Source: Indolivaga capnocytophagoides DSM 22835 (GTDB taxonomy: Bacteria; Bacteroidota; Bacteroidia; Bacteroidales; Dysgonomonadaceae). From it: DNA of 64,000 nucleotides. The translations under genes and the position numbers were made by a program. This document shows, in pieces, positions 45,081 to 55,588 of this stretch. The notes beneath the pieces are model-generated. The model saw only the letters and a program-made list of their open reading frames with translations. It made no database searches and was not told where the DNA came from. The DNA is taken from positions 62,001-126,000 of the forward strand of contig NZ_AUFL01000010.1 in NCBI RefSeq assembly GCF_000426485.1, given 5' to 3'. Each line of letters starts with the position of its first letter. Position 1 is the stretch's first letter.

Positions 45081-46709
45081 TTAGTCATTCCATATAACGG
45101 AATAATATTTCCCTTGTTTTATTTTGAATTGCTTCCGGTCGATGTATTGTAATGTCACATTTGGAATCAGGTATGCTGTTTTGGGTGTTGGCTCCATATT
45201 GTTGGGTAACCCGATAACTGCATTATCAAAAGATTTGGCGATTTTGATTCCTTCTCCTCTGTCTATCCTTGTATTAGCAAAAACATAAGGTGAGATCGGA
45301 TTATAGAACAGAATCTCTCCCTGTGTGAACTCCCATGGATAGTATACCTTGGAGGGGTTAAGAGTCCTTATAAATTTCATTTCGTTTTCGTAAGTCCATG
45401 AATAAAAAGGACTGTTTTTTTCTTTGTTGAAATAAAATCTTAAGAAACATCCGAATATAATAATATATATTGGAATAGATAGCGCGAATATCTTTTTATA
45501 CTCAATAGCGATCCAAATGCCGTATGCGGAAAAATAAATGAGAGGGAACCAAAGTATATTCCAATGCCAGACGGATGGGGCGACTAATATTATTATGGGA
45601 ATACATGCGAGCAGCCATAATCCGAAGATAGTATTTAACGATCCTTTCTTTCGGTAGGCAGAATATATTCCGATAACGGTAAAAATTATAGTAAAAGCAT
45701 TATAAAACGTTCCATAAGGCGATATCGCATTCATGATGTCTCCCGAGTGGTAATCACTACCCAATATTACAATCTTTACAGCCGATTTTATATAGTTATA
45801 AATGATTGCAAGGTCTAAATCTCCAATAGGATTCATCGTGTGGTTATGTCTTCCTTCATTTAGTACGGGTATAGTGAGGGGCCCTAATTTTATGATATCC
45901 AATTTGAAAAAGAGGACTACGGCAAACAGGATTAGAGGTATGAGTAAAAGAATAGATGATATTGCAGTGTATATAATTTTTCTTTGATCTGATTTTCTGG
46001 ATTTAATGAGATATATAATAATGCAGATGTAAAATACAGGCAGCATCAGCCAGGAGACCCCATAGGCATAAGCAGCAAGGTATAGGAAGATAAACCCGAA
46101 TAAAAGAAACCAGAATCTTTTATTATTACAGCTATGTAAATATAAAAGAAAGAAGCAAGCTGCAATCAGTATCATATCGGGACAGATGTTACAATCCAGC
46201 CCAAATCTCGATTTCATGATGTGCCAAGGACTTATAGCCAAGAAGAAAGTGCATACTGCAACCAAGCTTACCGATTTTTGAGTTTTTCTTAATGTGTAAT
46301 AAAAAAAGATCAGAGAAAAACAGCCTATAAGTGATGCCGGCAATCTGTATGCTTCGGCATTAAGTCCTAGCAGTTTTATAAATGGAAGAGCTGCATAGGC
46401 ATATAATGCGCTTTGCCCCGTTCCCCACGATTTCAGGTAAACCGGATAGGATGCTAAGTTACTGTCTACTCCATAGTTCGCCAGACTCCATGAATCATAT
46501 GCACCCATTGATTCATCCACGTATACTCCGTGTGGATATGCCAGATTTACGGATCGGACAATAATGCCTATAAATAAAGCAGATAGAGTCAGAATTGATA
46601 TATTTCTGTTTGATTTTGAATCATTCCACGACTTTTTTAACTCATAAGTTATGAATATACTTACCAGTATTATAAATAGTCCTTGGATAATGTAAATGTC
46701 AGAATTCAT
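45081..46709 (-). CDS. PMT/ArnT-like membrane glycosyltransferase, paralogue 3
   Basis: A 542-residue member with the acidic loop GVYVDESMGAYDSWSLANYG. Here the third position of the DEA motif is Ser, but the DE dyad is kept. The SPWHIMKSRFGLD segment near residue 167 matches the others, and the tail ends in YYSVIWND. It starts 11 bp after paralogue 4. It is more AT-rich than paralogue 1 and shares long identical blocks with paralogue 2, which points to a recent duplication of the pair. Confidence 0.9.
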   Translation of the reverse strand: MNSDIYIIQGLFIILVSIFITYELKKSWNDSKSNRNISILTLSALFIGIIVRSVNLAYPHGVYVDESMGAYDSWSLANYGVDSNLASYPVYLKSWGTGQSALYAYAALPFIKLLGLNAEAYRLPASLIGCFSLIFFYYTLRKTQKSVSLVAVCTFFLAISPWHIMKSRFGLDCNICPDMILIAACFFLLYLHSCNNKRFWFLLFGFIFLYLAAYAYGVSWLMLPVFYICIIIYLIKSRKSDQRKIIYTAISSILLLIPLILFAVVLFFKLDIIKLGPLTIPVLNEGRHNHTMNPIGDLDLAIIYNYIKSAVKIVILGSDYHSGDIMNAISPYGTFYNAFTIIFTVIGIYSAYRKKGSLNTIFGLWLLACIPIIILVAPSVWHWNILWFPLIYFSAYGIWIAIEYKKIFALSIPIYIIIFGCFLRFYFNKEKNSPFYSWTYENEMKFIRTLNPSKVYYPWEFTQGEILFYNPISPYVFANTRIDRGEGIKIAKSFDNAVIGLPNNMEPTPKTAYLIPNVTLQYIDRKQFKIKQGKYYSVIWND

Positions 46710-46720
46710 TAATCAATATT

Positions 46721-48361
46721 TTATTTATTCCACAAAACAGAATAATATTTGCCATACTTAATATTAAAGGAGTCTTTATTTATATGGGGGATCATGTCAT
46801 TGGATATAACATAACCATTCCCTGATTGTGGTATAATTTCAGGAGGTAGTCCTTGTATGATAATACTGTTTATATTTTTATTAATGTTTTTATTGATGTC
46901 CGTAATTAAATATGATTGAGTGGTTTTTGGATCAGTCGGATTGTAAAATAAAACAATACATGGACTTATGTCATGTGGGTAATATATCTTTTTTAGATTG
47001 AGATTCTGAGCAAACTTCACTTCATTTTCAATCATGTACGATTGAATAGATATCGATGTTTTGTTACCAAAATATATAGATAAGAATAGGCCTAATATTA
47101 TGGCGTACATGCTAAAAAAAAGAGGCTGGCACTCTTTATATTTACTGGCGAAGTAATATATTCCATTTGCTGTTAAGAAAATAAGGGGAATCCATATCAA
47201 AGTCCAGTTTACGACTCCTGTAGAACCTATCGTTATTGTCATTATTGAAGATATAAGAGCAATACTTATTATAATCACTACAGGTTTTCTGTCTTTGTAG
47301 GCTTCAATTATTCCATAAACAAGAAAAGGCAGAGAGATGATATTATAAAATATGCCGAAAAAGGGCATGGATGTTTCTATAGATACTCCATCTGTCCCTA
47401 GTAATAATATCTTAGCCTTACTTAATAAAGACTGGAATATTGCAATTGCTAAGTTGTCATGCAGAAAAAGAGCTATAGAATTATTGGTTCGCGGATAGCT
47501 TAAGCCTGTAATAGTAAAAGGACCTACTTTCACGGGTGGAAAATCAAAGAAGAGTATTCCGCAAAAATATAGTAAAGGTAGAACTCCTATCGTGATTATG
47601 ATACTATTGATAAGAATGTATTGCTTTTTTATCTTACCAGTTTTATATAAATACAATGATGTCAAGAGCAAAAAGAAGGGGAGGACTGTCCATGATATAG
47701 CATATGAATATGCTGTTAGTACCATAAATAAACACCCGAAAGTATAATATGTGATTCTTTTTCTTGAGCTACCCTCGTAATAAGCAAGAATTAAAAAGCA
47801 TATACTGTATAACATTATCTCGGATGATAATATGGCATCCATCGAGAATCGGCTTTTCATTATATGCCATGGACTGATTGCTAATAAAGCACAGAAGCAT
47901 AAAATGAGTAGTGTATTCTGATTTGTTTTTCGAAGTGTCCAGTAAAAGAATAGCAAGCTAAAGCAGCCAATAATGGACATTGGTAATCTGATTACTTCGA
48001 CCGACAGTCCAAATATCTTAACAAGAGGAAGGCTGATATAGGTATAAAGAGCACTCATCCCTCCACCCCATGATTCAAGATATACAGGAAATGATTGTAG
48101 ATTTTGGTCGTATCCGAAGTTGGCTAAACACCACATATCATACCCCTGAAAAGCTTCGTCAATATTAACACCCTTCAAGTGGGAAAGATTGATGCTTCTT
48201 ACTATGATACCTATGAAGATGATAATCAAGGTTAAATACAATGTAAGCTTGTCGTTTTTATTATTATAATGCTGTCCGATAGATTTGTATTCGTTAAAAA
48301 AGAATACAAGCATAATAATGAAAAAGACGCCTTGCACTATCATATAAGGCTGAAATTCCAT
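46721..48361 (-). CDS. PMT/ArnT-like membrane glycosyltransferase, paralogue 4 (first of four)
   Basis: A 546-residue member, the first transcribed. The acidic loop is GVNIDEAFQGYDMWCLANFG. It shares the GTDGVSIETSMPFFGIFYNI block with paralogue 1 and not with 2 and 3. The tail ends in YYSVLWNK. It is visibly richer in A, T, Ile and Asn than the flanking housekeeping genes, which may reflect transfer. It follows the YitT gene by 61 bp, which holds a small 6-bp hairpin (48379-48396) without a T-run, so read-through from leuS-yitT is possible. Confidence 0.9.
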   Translation of the reverse strand: MEFQPYMIVQGVFFIIMLVFFFNEYKSIGQHYNNKNDKLTLYLTLIIIFIGIIVRSINLSHLKGVNIDEAFQGYDMWCLANFGYDQNLQSFPVYLESWGGGMSALYTYISLPLVKIFGLSVEVIRLPMSIIGCFSLLFFYWTLRKTNQNTLLILCFCALLAISPWHIMKSRFSMDAILSSEIMLYSICFLILAYYEGSSRKRITYYTFGCLFMVLTAYSYAISWTVLPFFLLLTSLYLYKTGKIKKQYILINSIIITIGVLPLLYFCGILFFDFPPVKVGPFTITGLSYPRTNNSIALFLHDNLAIAIFQSLLSKAKILLLGTDGVSIETSMPFFGIFYNIISLPFLVYGIIEAYKDRKPVVIIISIALISSIMTITIGSTGVVNWTLIWIPLIFLTANGIYYFASKYKECQPLFFSMYAIILGLFLSIYFGNKTSISIQSYMIENEVKFAQNLNLKKIYYPHDISPCIVLFYNPTDPKTTQSYLITDINKNINKNINSIIIQGLPPEIIPQSGNGYVISNDMIPHINKDSFNIKYGKYYSVLWNK

Positions 48362-48422
48362 ATAGTGTAAATTTGAATGAGTATCCCTTTATACTCTCAG
48401 TTGTATGAGAAAAAATATCCCT

Positions 48423-49292
48423 TTATCTTATTTTGTCAAAGCCTTCGCCGTATACACCCCTAACGGTACTCTGCGAAATAAAGGCTTTTTCATCTATGCT
48501 GCGAATCAGGCGGAACAATTCTACCGATTCGGCTCTCTTTGCCAAAACCATGATTACTTTGGTTGGCTTTTTAGTATACCATCCCATTCCATCGAGCATT
48601 GTGCATCCCCGGTGAAGCTCTTTATTGATGGCTGTAGCTATTATATCGTGTTTATCGGATATGATCAATACTTGAACCGATTGCCGGAAACCGTTTATAA
48701 CCATATCAATAGCGTACGTCATTACACCCATTACGATCAATCCGTAAACAATCTTATTGAAGTCCTGAAACACAAAATAGGAGCAGCAGATAATCGTAAA
48801 GTCACAGAGGAGCATTCCCCGTCCGAAAGCTATATTCTTATATTTATTGATGAGGGCAACTATAATGTCGGTTCCTCCCGTGCTTCCGTTTGCACTGAAT
48901 ACCAGACCGATGCCGCTCCCGCACATCATCCCGCCTATTACTCCCGAGAGAAGTGGTTCTCCTTCTATAATAGGCTCTTTCATTATTATTCCCAAAACGG
49001 TCATCATACCGGTTAGAACAACAACCCCGTAAATGGTTTTAACAAGAAATTTTAACCCCAGTATTTTCAATGCTACGATCAACAGTAGGCAGTTAACCAC
49101 AAAGTAGGTCTCCTGCAACGGAATTCTTCCGTTTGTTGCATATTCGACCAGCAATCCGATACCGGCAAGTCCTCCGGTTACGATTTCTCCGGGGCGGATG
49201 AAACAAATAAGACCAACTGCATATAATGCAAGACCTAAAGTGATATTCAGGTAGTCTTTCCAATAGAAATTCTTAAGATACCGTTTGGGCAT
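48423..49292 (-). CDS. YitT family membrane protein
   Basis: A 289-residue protein with five or six membrane helices (about 15-195) and a soluble C-terminal DUF2179 domain (about 210-289, beginning QVLIISDKHDIIATAI). It has the family string NGSTGGTDIIVALINKY near residue 135. Function in the cell is unknown; members are sometimes called putative efflux or chaperone-like membrane proteins. It starts 22 bp after leuS and is probably cotranscribed. A YitT gene next to leuS is, as I recall, a common arrangement in Bacteroidales. Confidence 0.9.
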   Translation of the reverse strand: MPKRYLKNFYWKDYLNITLGLALYAVGLICFIRPGEIVTGGLAGIGLLVEYATNGRIPLQETYFVVNCLLLIVALKILGLKFLVKTIYGVVVLTGMMTVLGIIMKEPIIEGEPLLSGVIGGMMCGSGIGLVFSANGSTGGTDIIVALINKYKNIAFGRGMLLCDFTIICCSYFVFQDFNKIVYGLIVMGVMTYAIDMVINGFRQSVQVLIISDKHDIIATAINKELHRGCTMLDGMGWYTKKPTKVIMVLAKRAESVELFRLIRSIDEKAFISQSTVRGVYGEGFDKIR

Positions 49293-49314
49293 ATAGATAT
49301 ATCCGTATAATTAA

Positions 49315-52116
49315 TTATAATACGACGTTTACGATTTTCTTTGGTACGATAATTACCTTCTTAGGTGTTTTTCCTTCGAGCCATTTCTGAGAATTGGCAT
49401 GATTTAAAACTGTCGATTCTATTTCGTTATTCGCTGCGTCAGCTGCAAATTCAATCGTGAATCGGGCTTTCCCATTAAAGGAGATGGTATAATTAATAAC
49501 ATCTTCTTTCAGATAATCTTCGTTGTGTTCTGGCCATTGTGCATCACATACAGTAGTTGTGTAGCCCAAAGTGTTCCACAATTGTTCGGCGATATGGGGA
49601 GCAAATGGAGCTATTACTGTAATAAGCTGCTCTAGTATTGCCTTTTTGTTGCATTTCAATGATGTCAATTCATTAACACAGATCATAAAGGCTGATACTG
49701 AGGTGTTGAAAGAGAAATTTTCAATGTCTTGAGTCACTTTCTTTATCAACTTATGCAATGATTTCAGTTCGTCTTTTGTAGGAGTATCATCTGAAATAGA
49801 AACTTCTTCTCCGTTATAGAATAAATTCCAGAAGCGGCGAAGGAATCGGTGTACTCCGTCTATTCCGTTTGTATCCCAAGGTTTGGATTGCTCCAAAGGT
49901 CCAAGGAACATTTCATACAAACGAAGTGTATCTGCTCCATATTTTTCGACAATGTTATCGGGATTAACCACATTGTATAGTGATTTTGACATTTTTTCTA
50001 CACCGTAACCACATATGTATTTATCCTCTTCAAGGATAAATTCTGCATTTGCAAATTCGGGACGCCATGCTTTGAATGCCTCTAAATCAAGGATATCGTT
50101 GCTCACAATATTTACATCTACATGCAACTCTGTTGTCTCGTGCTGATCTTTCAACCCGAAAGAAACGAACTTATTTGTTCCGTTGATACGATATACAAAA
50201 TTGCTTCGTCCTTGTATCATTCCCTGATTAATCAGCTTTTGGAATGGTTCATCCTCACATGAAACATTGATGTCGAATAGGAACTTATTCCAGAAGCGGC
50301 TGTATATCAAGTGACCGGTAGCATGCTCTGTTCCTCCGATGTATAAATCGACATTCCGCCAGTATTCGTCTTTAGCCTTACTCACTAATGCCTCATTATT
50401 ATGAGGATCCATATATCGAAGGTAATAAGCCGATGATCCTGCAAATCCGGGCATTGTATTCAATTCCAAGGGAAATATGGTAGTGTCGTTTATTTCCGAT
50501 TTGTCTACTATTTCTTGTTTTACACTGTCCCAAGCCCATTTTACGGCGTTTCCAAGAGGTGGTTCGCCTGTTTCGGTTGGTAAAAATTTGCTTACCTCCG
50601 GCAATTCCAAAGGAAGTTTATCTATTGGCAGCATATAAGGCATTCCGTCTTTGTAATAGACGGGGAATGGTTCGCCCCAGTATCTTTGACGCGAAAATAT
50701 AGCATCGCGAAGCCGGTAATTGGTTTTCACCTTTCCGATGCCTTTTTCTTCGATGTATTGTTTTGCTTTCGATATAGCTTCTTTTACAGTCAGTCCATTC
50801 AGAAAATCAGAATTAGTAACGATACCCTCTTTTGCATCATAACTCTCTTCCGAGATATCGCATCCTTCTACAAGCGGGATAATCGGCAGATTGAAATGTT
50901 TTGCAAAAGCATAGTCTCTGCTGTCGTGAGCAGGTACAGCCATAATTGCCCCCGTTCCGTATCCGGCAAGTACGTAATCCGCAATCCAGATCGGAATTTC
51001 TTTTCCGTTCAAAGGGTTGATAGCATGTGATCCGGAGAATACTCCCGATACTTTTTTCTCTGCCTGACGTTCTCGTTCCGTTCTCTTTTTGGTTGCTTGC
51101 AGATAAGCATCTACTTCAGCCTGCTGATTTGGTTTAGTCAACAATGACACATAATCGCTTTCGGGAGCAAGTACCATAAAGGTCACCCCAAAAACGGTAT
51201 CGGCACGGGTTGTAAATATTTCGAGTTCAATATCTGAATCTTTTACCTTGAATTTCATTTCGGCACCTTCCGAACGTCCGATCCAGTTTTTCTGGGTTTC
51301 TTTTAAAGAGTCTGTCCAGTCTATTTTATCCAACCCTTCCAACAATCGTTGTGCATAAGCCGAAACACGAAGGCACCATTGACGCATTTTGCGCTGTTCA
51401 ACGGGGTATCCGCCACGTTCCGACAAGCCGTTGATTACCTCATCATTGGCAAGAACAGTTCCTAGTGCAGCACACCAATTTACCATTGTTTCGCCCAGAT
51501 AAGCGATACGGTAATTTAAAAGGATTTCCTGTTTTTCTTTTTCAGTTTTGGATTTCCATTCATCAGCCGTGAATAATAATTCTTCGCTGCAAGCTATGTT
51601 CATACCCTCAGAACCCTGTTGTTCAAAAACGGAAATAAGTTCTGTTATTGGGCGGGCTTGTTGTTCGTCATAGCAATAATATGATTCAAACATTTGTACA
51701 AATGCCCATTGAGTCCATTTGTAATATTCGGGTTCGCAGGTTCTGATTTCACGATCCCAGTCAAAAGAAAAACCTATTTTGTCTAATTGTTCTTTGTATC
51801 TTTTGATATTCTGATTGGTTGTGATTGACGGATGCTGACCTGTTTGTATCGCATATTGCTCAGCGGGTAGTCCGTAGGCGTCATAACCCATAGGATGCAA
51901 TACATTGAAACCTTGCAAACGCTTGTAACGGCTGTAAATATCCGATGCAATGTAGCCAAGAGGGTGTCCAACGTGTAATCCTGCACCCGAAGGGTACGGA
52001 AACATGTCGAGGACATAGTATTTTGGTTTATCTTTGTTCTCTACAACTTTGTAGATTTTCTGATCTGTCCAAAACTCTTGCCAACGTTTTTCGATTTCTT
52101 TGAAATTGTATTCCAT
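49315..52116 (-). CDS. leuS: Leucyl-tRNA synthetase
   Basis: A 933-residue class I synthetase that charges tRNA-Leu. It has the HIGH motif as HVGHPLGY near residue 48-55, a CP1 editing domain (about 240-435), the KMSKS motif as EKMSKS near residue 710, an anticodon-binding domain and a C-terminal domain. It is somewhat longer than E. coli LeuS (860) because of extra sequence around residues 150-200, as seen in other Bacteroidetes. The leader is about 190 bases from a TACCTTTG box and contains an antisense-oriented copy of the dispersed element. Confidence 0.97.
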   Translation of the reverse strand: MEYNFKEIEKRWQEFWTDQKIYKVVENKDKPKYYVLDMFPYPSGAGLHVGHPLGYIASDIYSRYKRLQGFNVLHPMGYDAYGLPAEQYAIQTGQHPSITTNQNIKRYKEQLDKIGFSFDWDREIRTCEPEYYKWTQWAFVQMFESYYCYDEQQARPITELISVFEQQGSEGMNIACSEELLFTADEWKSKTEKEKQEILLNYRIAYLGETMVNWCAALGTVLANDEVINGLSERGGYPVEQRKMRQWCLRVSAYAQRLLEGLDKIDWTDSLKETQKNWIGRSEGAEMKFKVKDSDIELEIFTTRADTVFGVTFMVLAPESDYVSLLTKPNQQAEVDAYLQATKKRTERERQAEKKVSGVFSGSHAINPLNGKEIPIWIADYVLAGYGTGAIMAVPAHDSRDYAFAKHFNLPIIPLVEGCDISEESYDAKEGIVTNSDFLNGLTVKEAISKAKQYIEEKGIGKVKTNYRLRDAIFSRQRYWGEPFPVYYKDGMPYMLPIDKLPLELPEVSKFLPTETGEPPLGNAVKWAWDSVKQEIVDKSEINDTTIFPLELNTMPGFAGSSAYYLRYMDPHNNEALVSKAKDEYWRNVDLYIGGTEHATGHLIYSRFWNKFLFDINVSCEDEPFQKLINQGMIQGRSNFVYRINGTNKFVSFGLKDQHETTELHVDVNIVSNDILDLEAFKAWRPEFANAEFILEEDKYICGYGVEKMSKSLYNVVNPDNIVEKYGADTLRLYEMFLGPLEQSKPWDTNGIDGVHRFLRRFWNLFYNGEEVSISDDTPTKDELKSLHKLIKKVTQDIENFSFNTSVSAFMICVNELTSLKCNKKAILEQLITVIAPFAPHIAEQLWNTLGYTTTVCDAQWPEHNEDYLKEDVINYTISFNGKARFTIEFAADAANNEIESTVLNHANSQKWLEGKTPKKVIIVPKKIVNVVL

Positions 52117-52140
52117 GACCTTTTTTTAGTGTTTCTATTC

Positions 52141-52240
52141 TAAGTCAGTAACAGAACGCATTTATAGACATATTTAAGAGAATAACAACTTAATAGCTGT
52201 TGTTCTTGAATCTGCCAGTAAATAGGACTGAGACCTTAAA
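52141..52240 (+). repeat. Dispersed 95-bp element in the leuS leader (antisense)
   Basis: GTAACAGAACGCATTTATAG, then GAATAACAACT-TAAT-AGCTGTTGTTC forming a strong hairpin (52180-52205), TGCCAGTAAATA and the palindrome AGGACTGAGACCT at 52225-52237. It lies between the leuS ATG and its -7 box, so it is transcribed as the complement in the leuS leader. Confidence 0.72.
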
Positions 52241-52307
52241 AGAACTTATTTGATGATATATTTTTTTTGCACAACAAAAATGTTCCGATTTCTCGAAACT
52301 TCAGCCG

Positions 52308-52315
52308 CAAAGGTA
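52308..52315 (-). promoter_or_regulatory. -7 promoter box of leuS
   Basis: TACCTTTG on the minus strand fits TAnnTTTG, 192 bases before the leuS ATG. Confidence 0.5.
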
Positions 52316-52442
52316 GTTATTTCTTTGGATTAAAAAGTATTGTCTAAAATGGAATTTTAGACATGTGCTATAACTATATTGTATTAGTTGTATGAAAAAG
52401 CAATGATTCTTATTTTGTTATGTATGTATTACATAAAATAAC

Positions 52443-52450
52443 TATATTTG
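52443..52450 (+). promoter_or_regulatory. -7 promoter box of the GltD-like gene
   Basis: TATATTTG fits TAnnTTTG, with a TTTTG about 25 bases upstream. It implies a leader of about 20 bases before the ATG at 52478. Confidence 0.5.
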
Positions 52451-52477
52451 CAAGGTTTGATTATCAATATTTGATTT

Positions 52478-53803
52478 ATGGAACTTCGTACAGAAGACAA
52501 GCGTAGTGGTAGCTTTGCTGAGATAAATGTAAGCTATACAATGAAAGAAGCAATTAAGGAAGCAAAAAGATGCCTTAATTGTAAAACTCCGCTCTGTATT
52601 CAGGGTTGCCCGATAGAACATGATATTCCCGGATTTATTCACGAATTATCAATGGGCAATATTGGAGGTGCAATGCAGATTATCAATGAAAAGAGTAATC
52701 TTCCTGCGATTTGCGGCAGAGTATGTCCTCATGAGAAGCAGTGCGAGGGGCATTGTATTCTTAACAAAAAGAATAATCCCGTGAGAGTGGGTAAGTTGGA
52801 GCGTTTTATTGCGGACTTCGATAGTGAGATGGAGTTGATAAAGCGTAAGCTAAAACCCAAAACAAGGGGAAAGGTGGCCGTTATTGGTTCGGGGCCTGCC
52901 GGATTGACTGTTGCTGGAGATCTTGCCCGGGAAGGTTTTAATGTTGTGGTTTTCGAAGGGCAGAAAGAGTCCGGAGGAGTATTGATGTACGGTATTCCCG
53001 AATATCGACTGCCTCATGAAATAGTCAGGCGGGAGGTGCAAAAGATCGAAGCATTGGGCGTGACATTTATTAATGATTGCGTTGTCGGCGAAAAAATTAC
53101 TGTTGATGGTATGTTGTCTCACGAATTTGATGCTGTGTTTATCGGATCTGGTACTTCCGTCCCCAAGACTTTAGATATAAAAGGAATAAAGTTATATAGA
53201 GTATTGCAGGCTTCTTATTTTCTTCGAATGGTTAGTTTGTTCAATAGTGAAGAGATAGGGCGGGCAGCCGTGCCCTTGATCGAGGGTGAAAATGTAATTG
53301 TGATCGGGGCCGGTAATGTTGCGATGGATACCGCCCGTACAGCAATACGGATGGGAGCCAAAGAAGTAACGATTGTTTCAAATGATACGATGGAAAACAT
53401 GCCTGCTCTGCAAACGGAATATAATGAGGCTCTGGAAGAAGGTGTGAAATTCAGATGGCAGACCGAAACCAGAGAGTTTCTTGGAGAAAATAATACCTTG
53501 AAAGCTTTGAAGGCAATAGATTTGTCGGGAGAAGTTACAATTCCGGTCGATCGTGTTTTGATTGCTATCGGGTCTAAGCCTGCAAACCGCATCGTGTCGA
53601 CCTCTCTTGGTATCGAAATAAATGAAGCAGGATATGTGATTACAAAAGATCATCCGTATGGGATGACTACACGAAAAGGAGTTTTTGCGGGAGGTGATGT
53701 GGTGCATACTCCTCAAACCGTTGTTTTAGCCATGAGAGATGCAAAGCGTGTGGCAATGGGAATTGCCCAATATGTGGATGCCGTAAAATTACTTAGCGAC
53801 TAG
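52478..53803 (+). CDS. Glutamate synthase small-subunit-like NAD(P) oxidoreductase (GltD/NfnB/SudA type)
   Basis: A 441-residue iron-sulfur flavoprotein. Two N-terminal cysteine clusters (CLNCKTPLCIQGCP near 32-45 and CGRVCPHEKQCEGHC near 77-91) bind [4Fe-4S]. The FAD motif GSGPAGLTVAG is near residue 130, the NAD(P) motif GAGNVAMDTA near residue 275, and the C-terminal FAD contact GGDVVHTPQTVVLAMRD near residue 408. GltD passes electrons to a large subunit that makes glutamate; NfnB and SudA relatives pair with other subunits. Neither partner is adjacent here: leuS is divergent and an ABC-F gene converges. The exact role stays open. Confidence 0.88.
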   Translation: MELRTEDKRSGSFAEINVSYTMKEAIKEAKRCLNCKTPLCIQGCPIEHDIPGFIHELSMGNIGGAMQIINEKSNLPAICGRVCPHEKQCEGHCILNKKNNPVRVGKLERFIADFDSEMELIKRKLKPKTRGKVAVIGSGPAGLTVAGDLAREGFNVVVFEGQKESGGVLMYGIPEYRLPHEIVRREVQKIEALGVTFINDCVVGEKITVDGMLSHEFDAVFIGSGTSVPKTLDIKGIKLYRVLQASYFLRMVSLFNSEEIGRAAVPLIEGENVIVIGAGNVAMDTARTAIRMGAKEVTIVSNDTMENMPALQTEYNEALEEGVKFRWQTETREFLGENNTLKALKAIDLSGEVTIPVDRVLIAIGSKPANRIVSTSLGIEINEAGYVITKDHPYGMTTRKGVFAGGDVVHTPQTVVLAMRDAKRVAMGIAQYVDAVKLLSD

Positions 53804-53841
53804 TTTTTATTATTATATTTAATGGATCGCAGAGATGCGAA

Positions 53842-53870
53842 AACGGCAGCCTAGTTATGGGGCTGCCGTT
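53842..53870. terminator. Terminator of the GltD-like gene
   Basis: A 10-bp GC-rich stem (AACGGCAGCC 53842-53851 with GGCTGCCGTT 53861-53870), 9-base loop, followed by ATTATTTTA. It lies between two convergent genes and may act both ways. Confidence 0.8.
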
Positions 53871-53905
53871 ATTATTTTAGGTTGTTAGATCGTAATCTTT
53901 AAATC

Positions 53906-55519
<1,614 letters not shown>

Positions 55520-55530
55520 TTACCTCAAAA

Positions 55531-55562
55531 TTAGAGGATAACCGATACTGGCTATCCTCTAA
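55531..55562 (-). terminator. Terminator of the PDZ/DUF4136 gene
   Basis: A 10-bp perfect stem (TTAGAGGATA 55531-55540 with TATCCTCTAA 55553-55562), 12-base loop, followed on the minus strand by TTTTGAGG. It lies between the PDZ gene stop and the ABC-F start. Confidence 0.75.
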
Positions 55563-55588
55563 TAATATTTATAATGTTTTTAAAATTA

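Noticed and set aside
48405-49016. 203-codon plus-strand frame opposite the YitT gene
   Set aside because: YitT on the other strand has clear family motifs; the plus-strand frame has no domain or leader.
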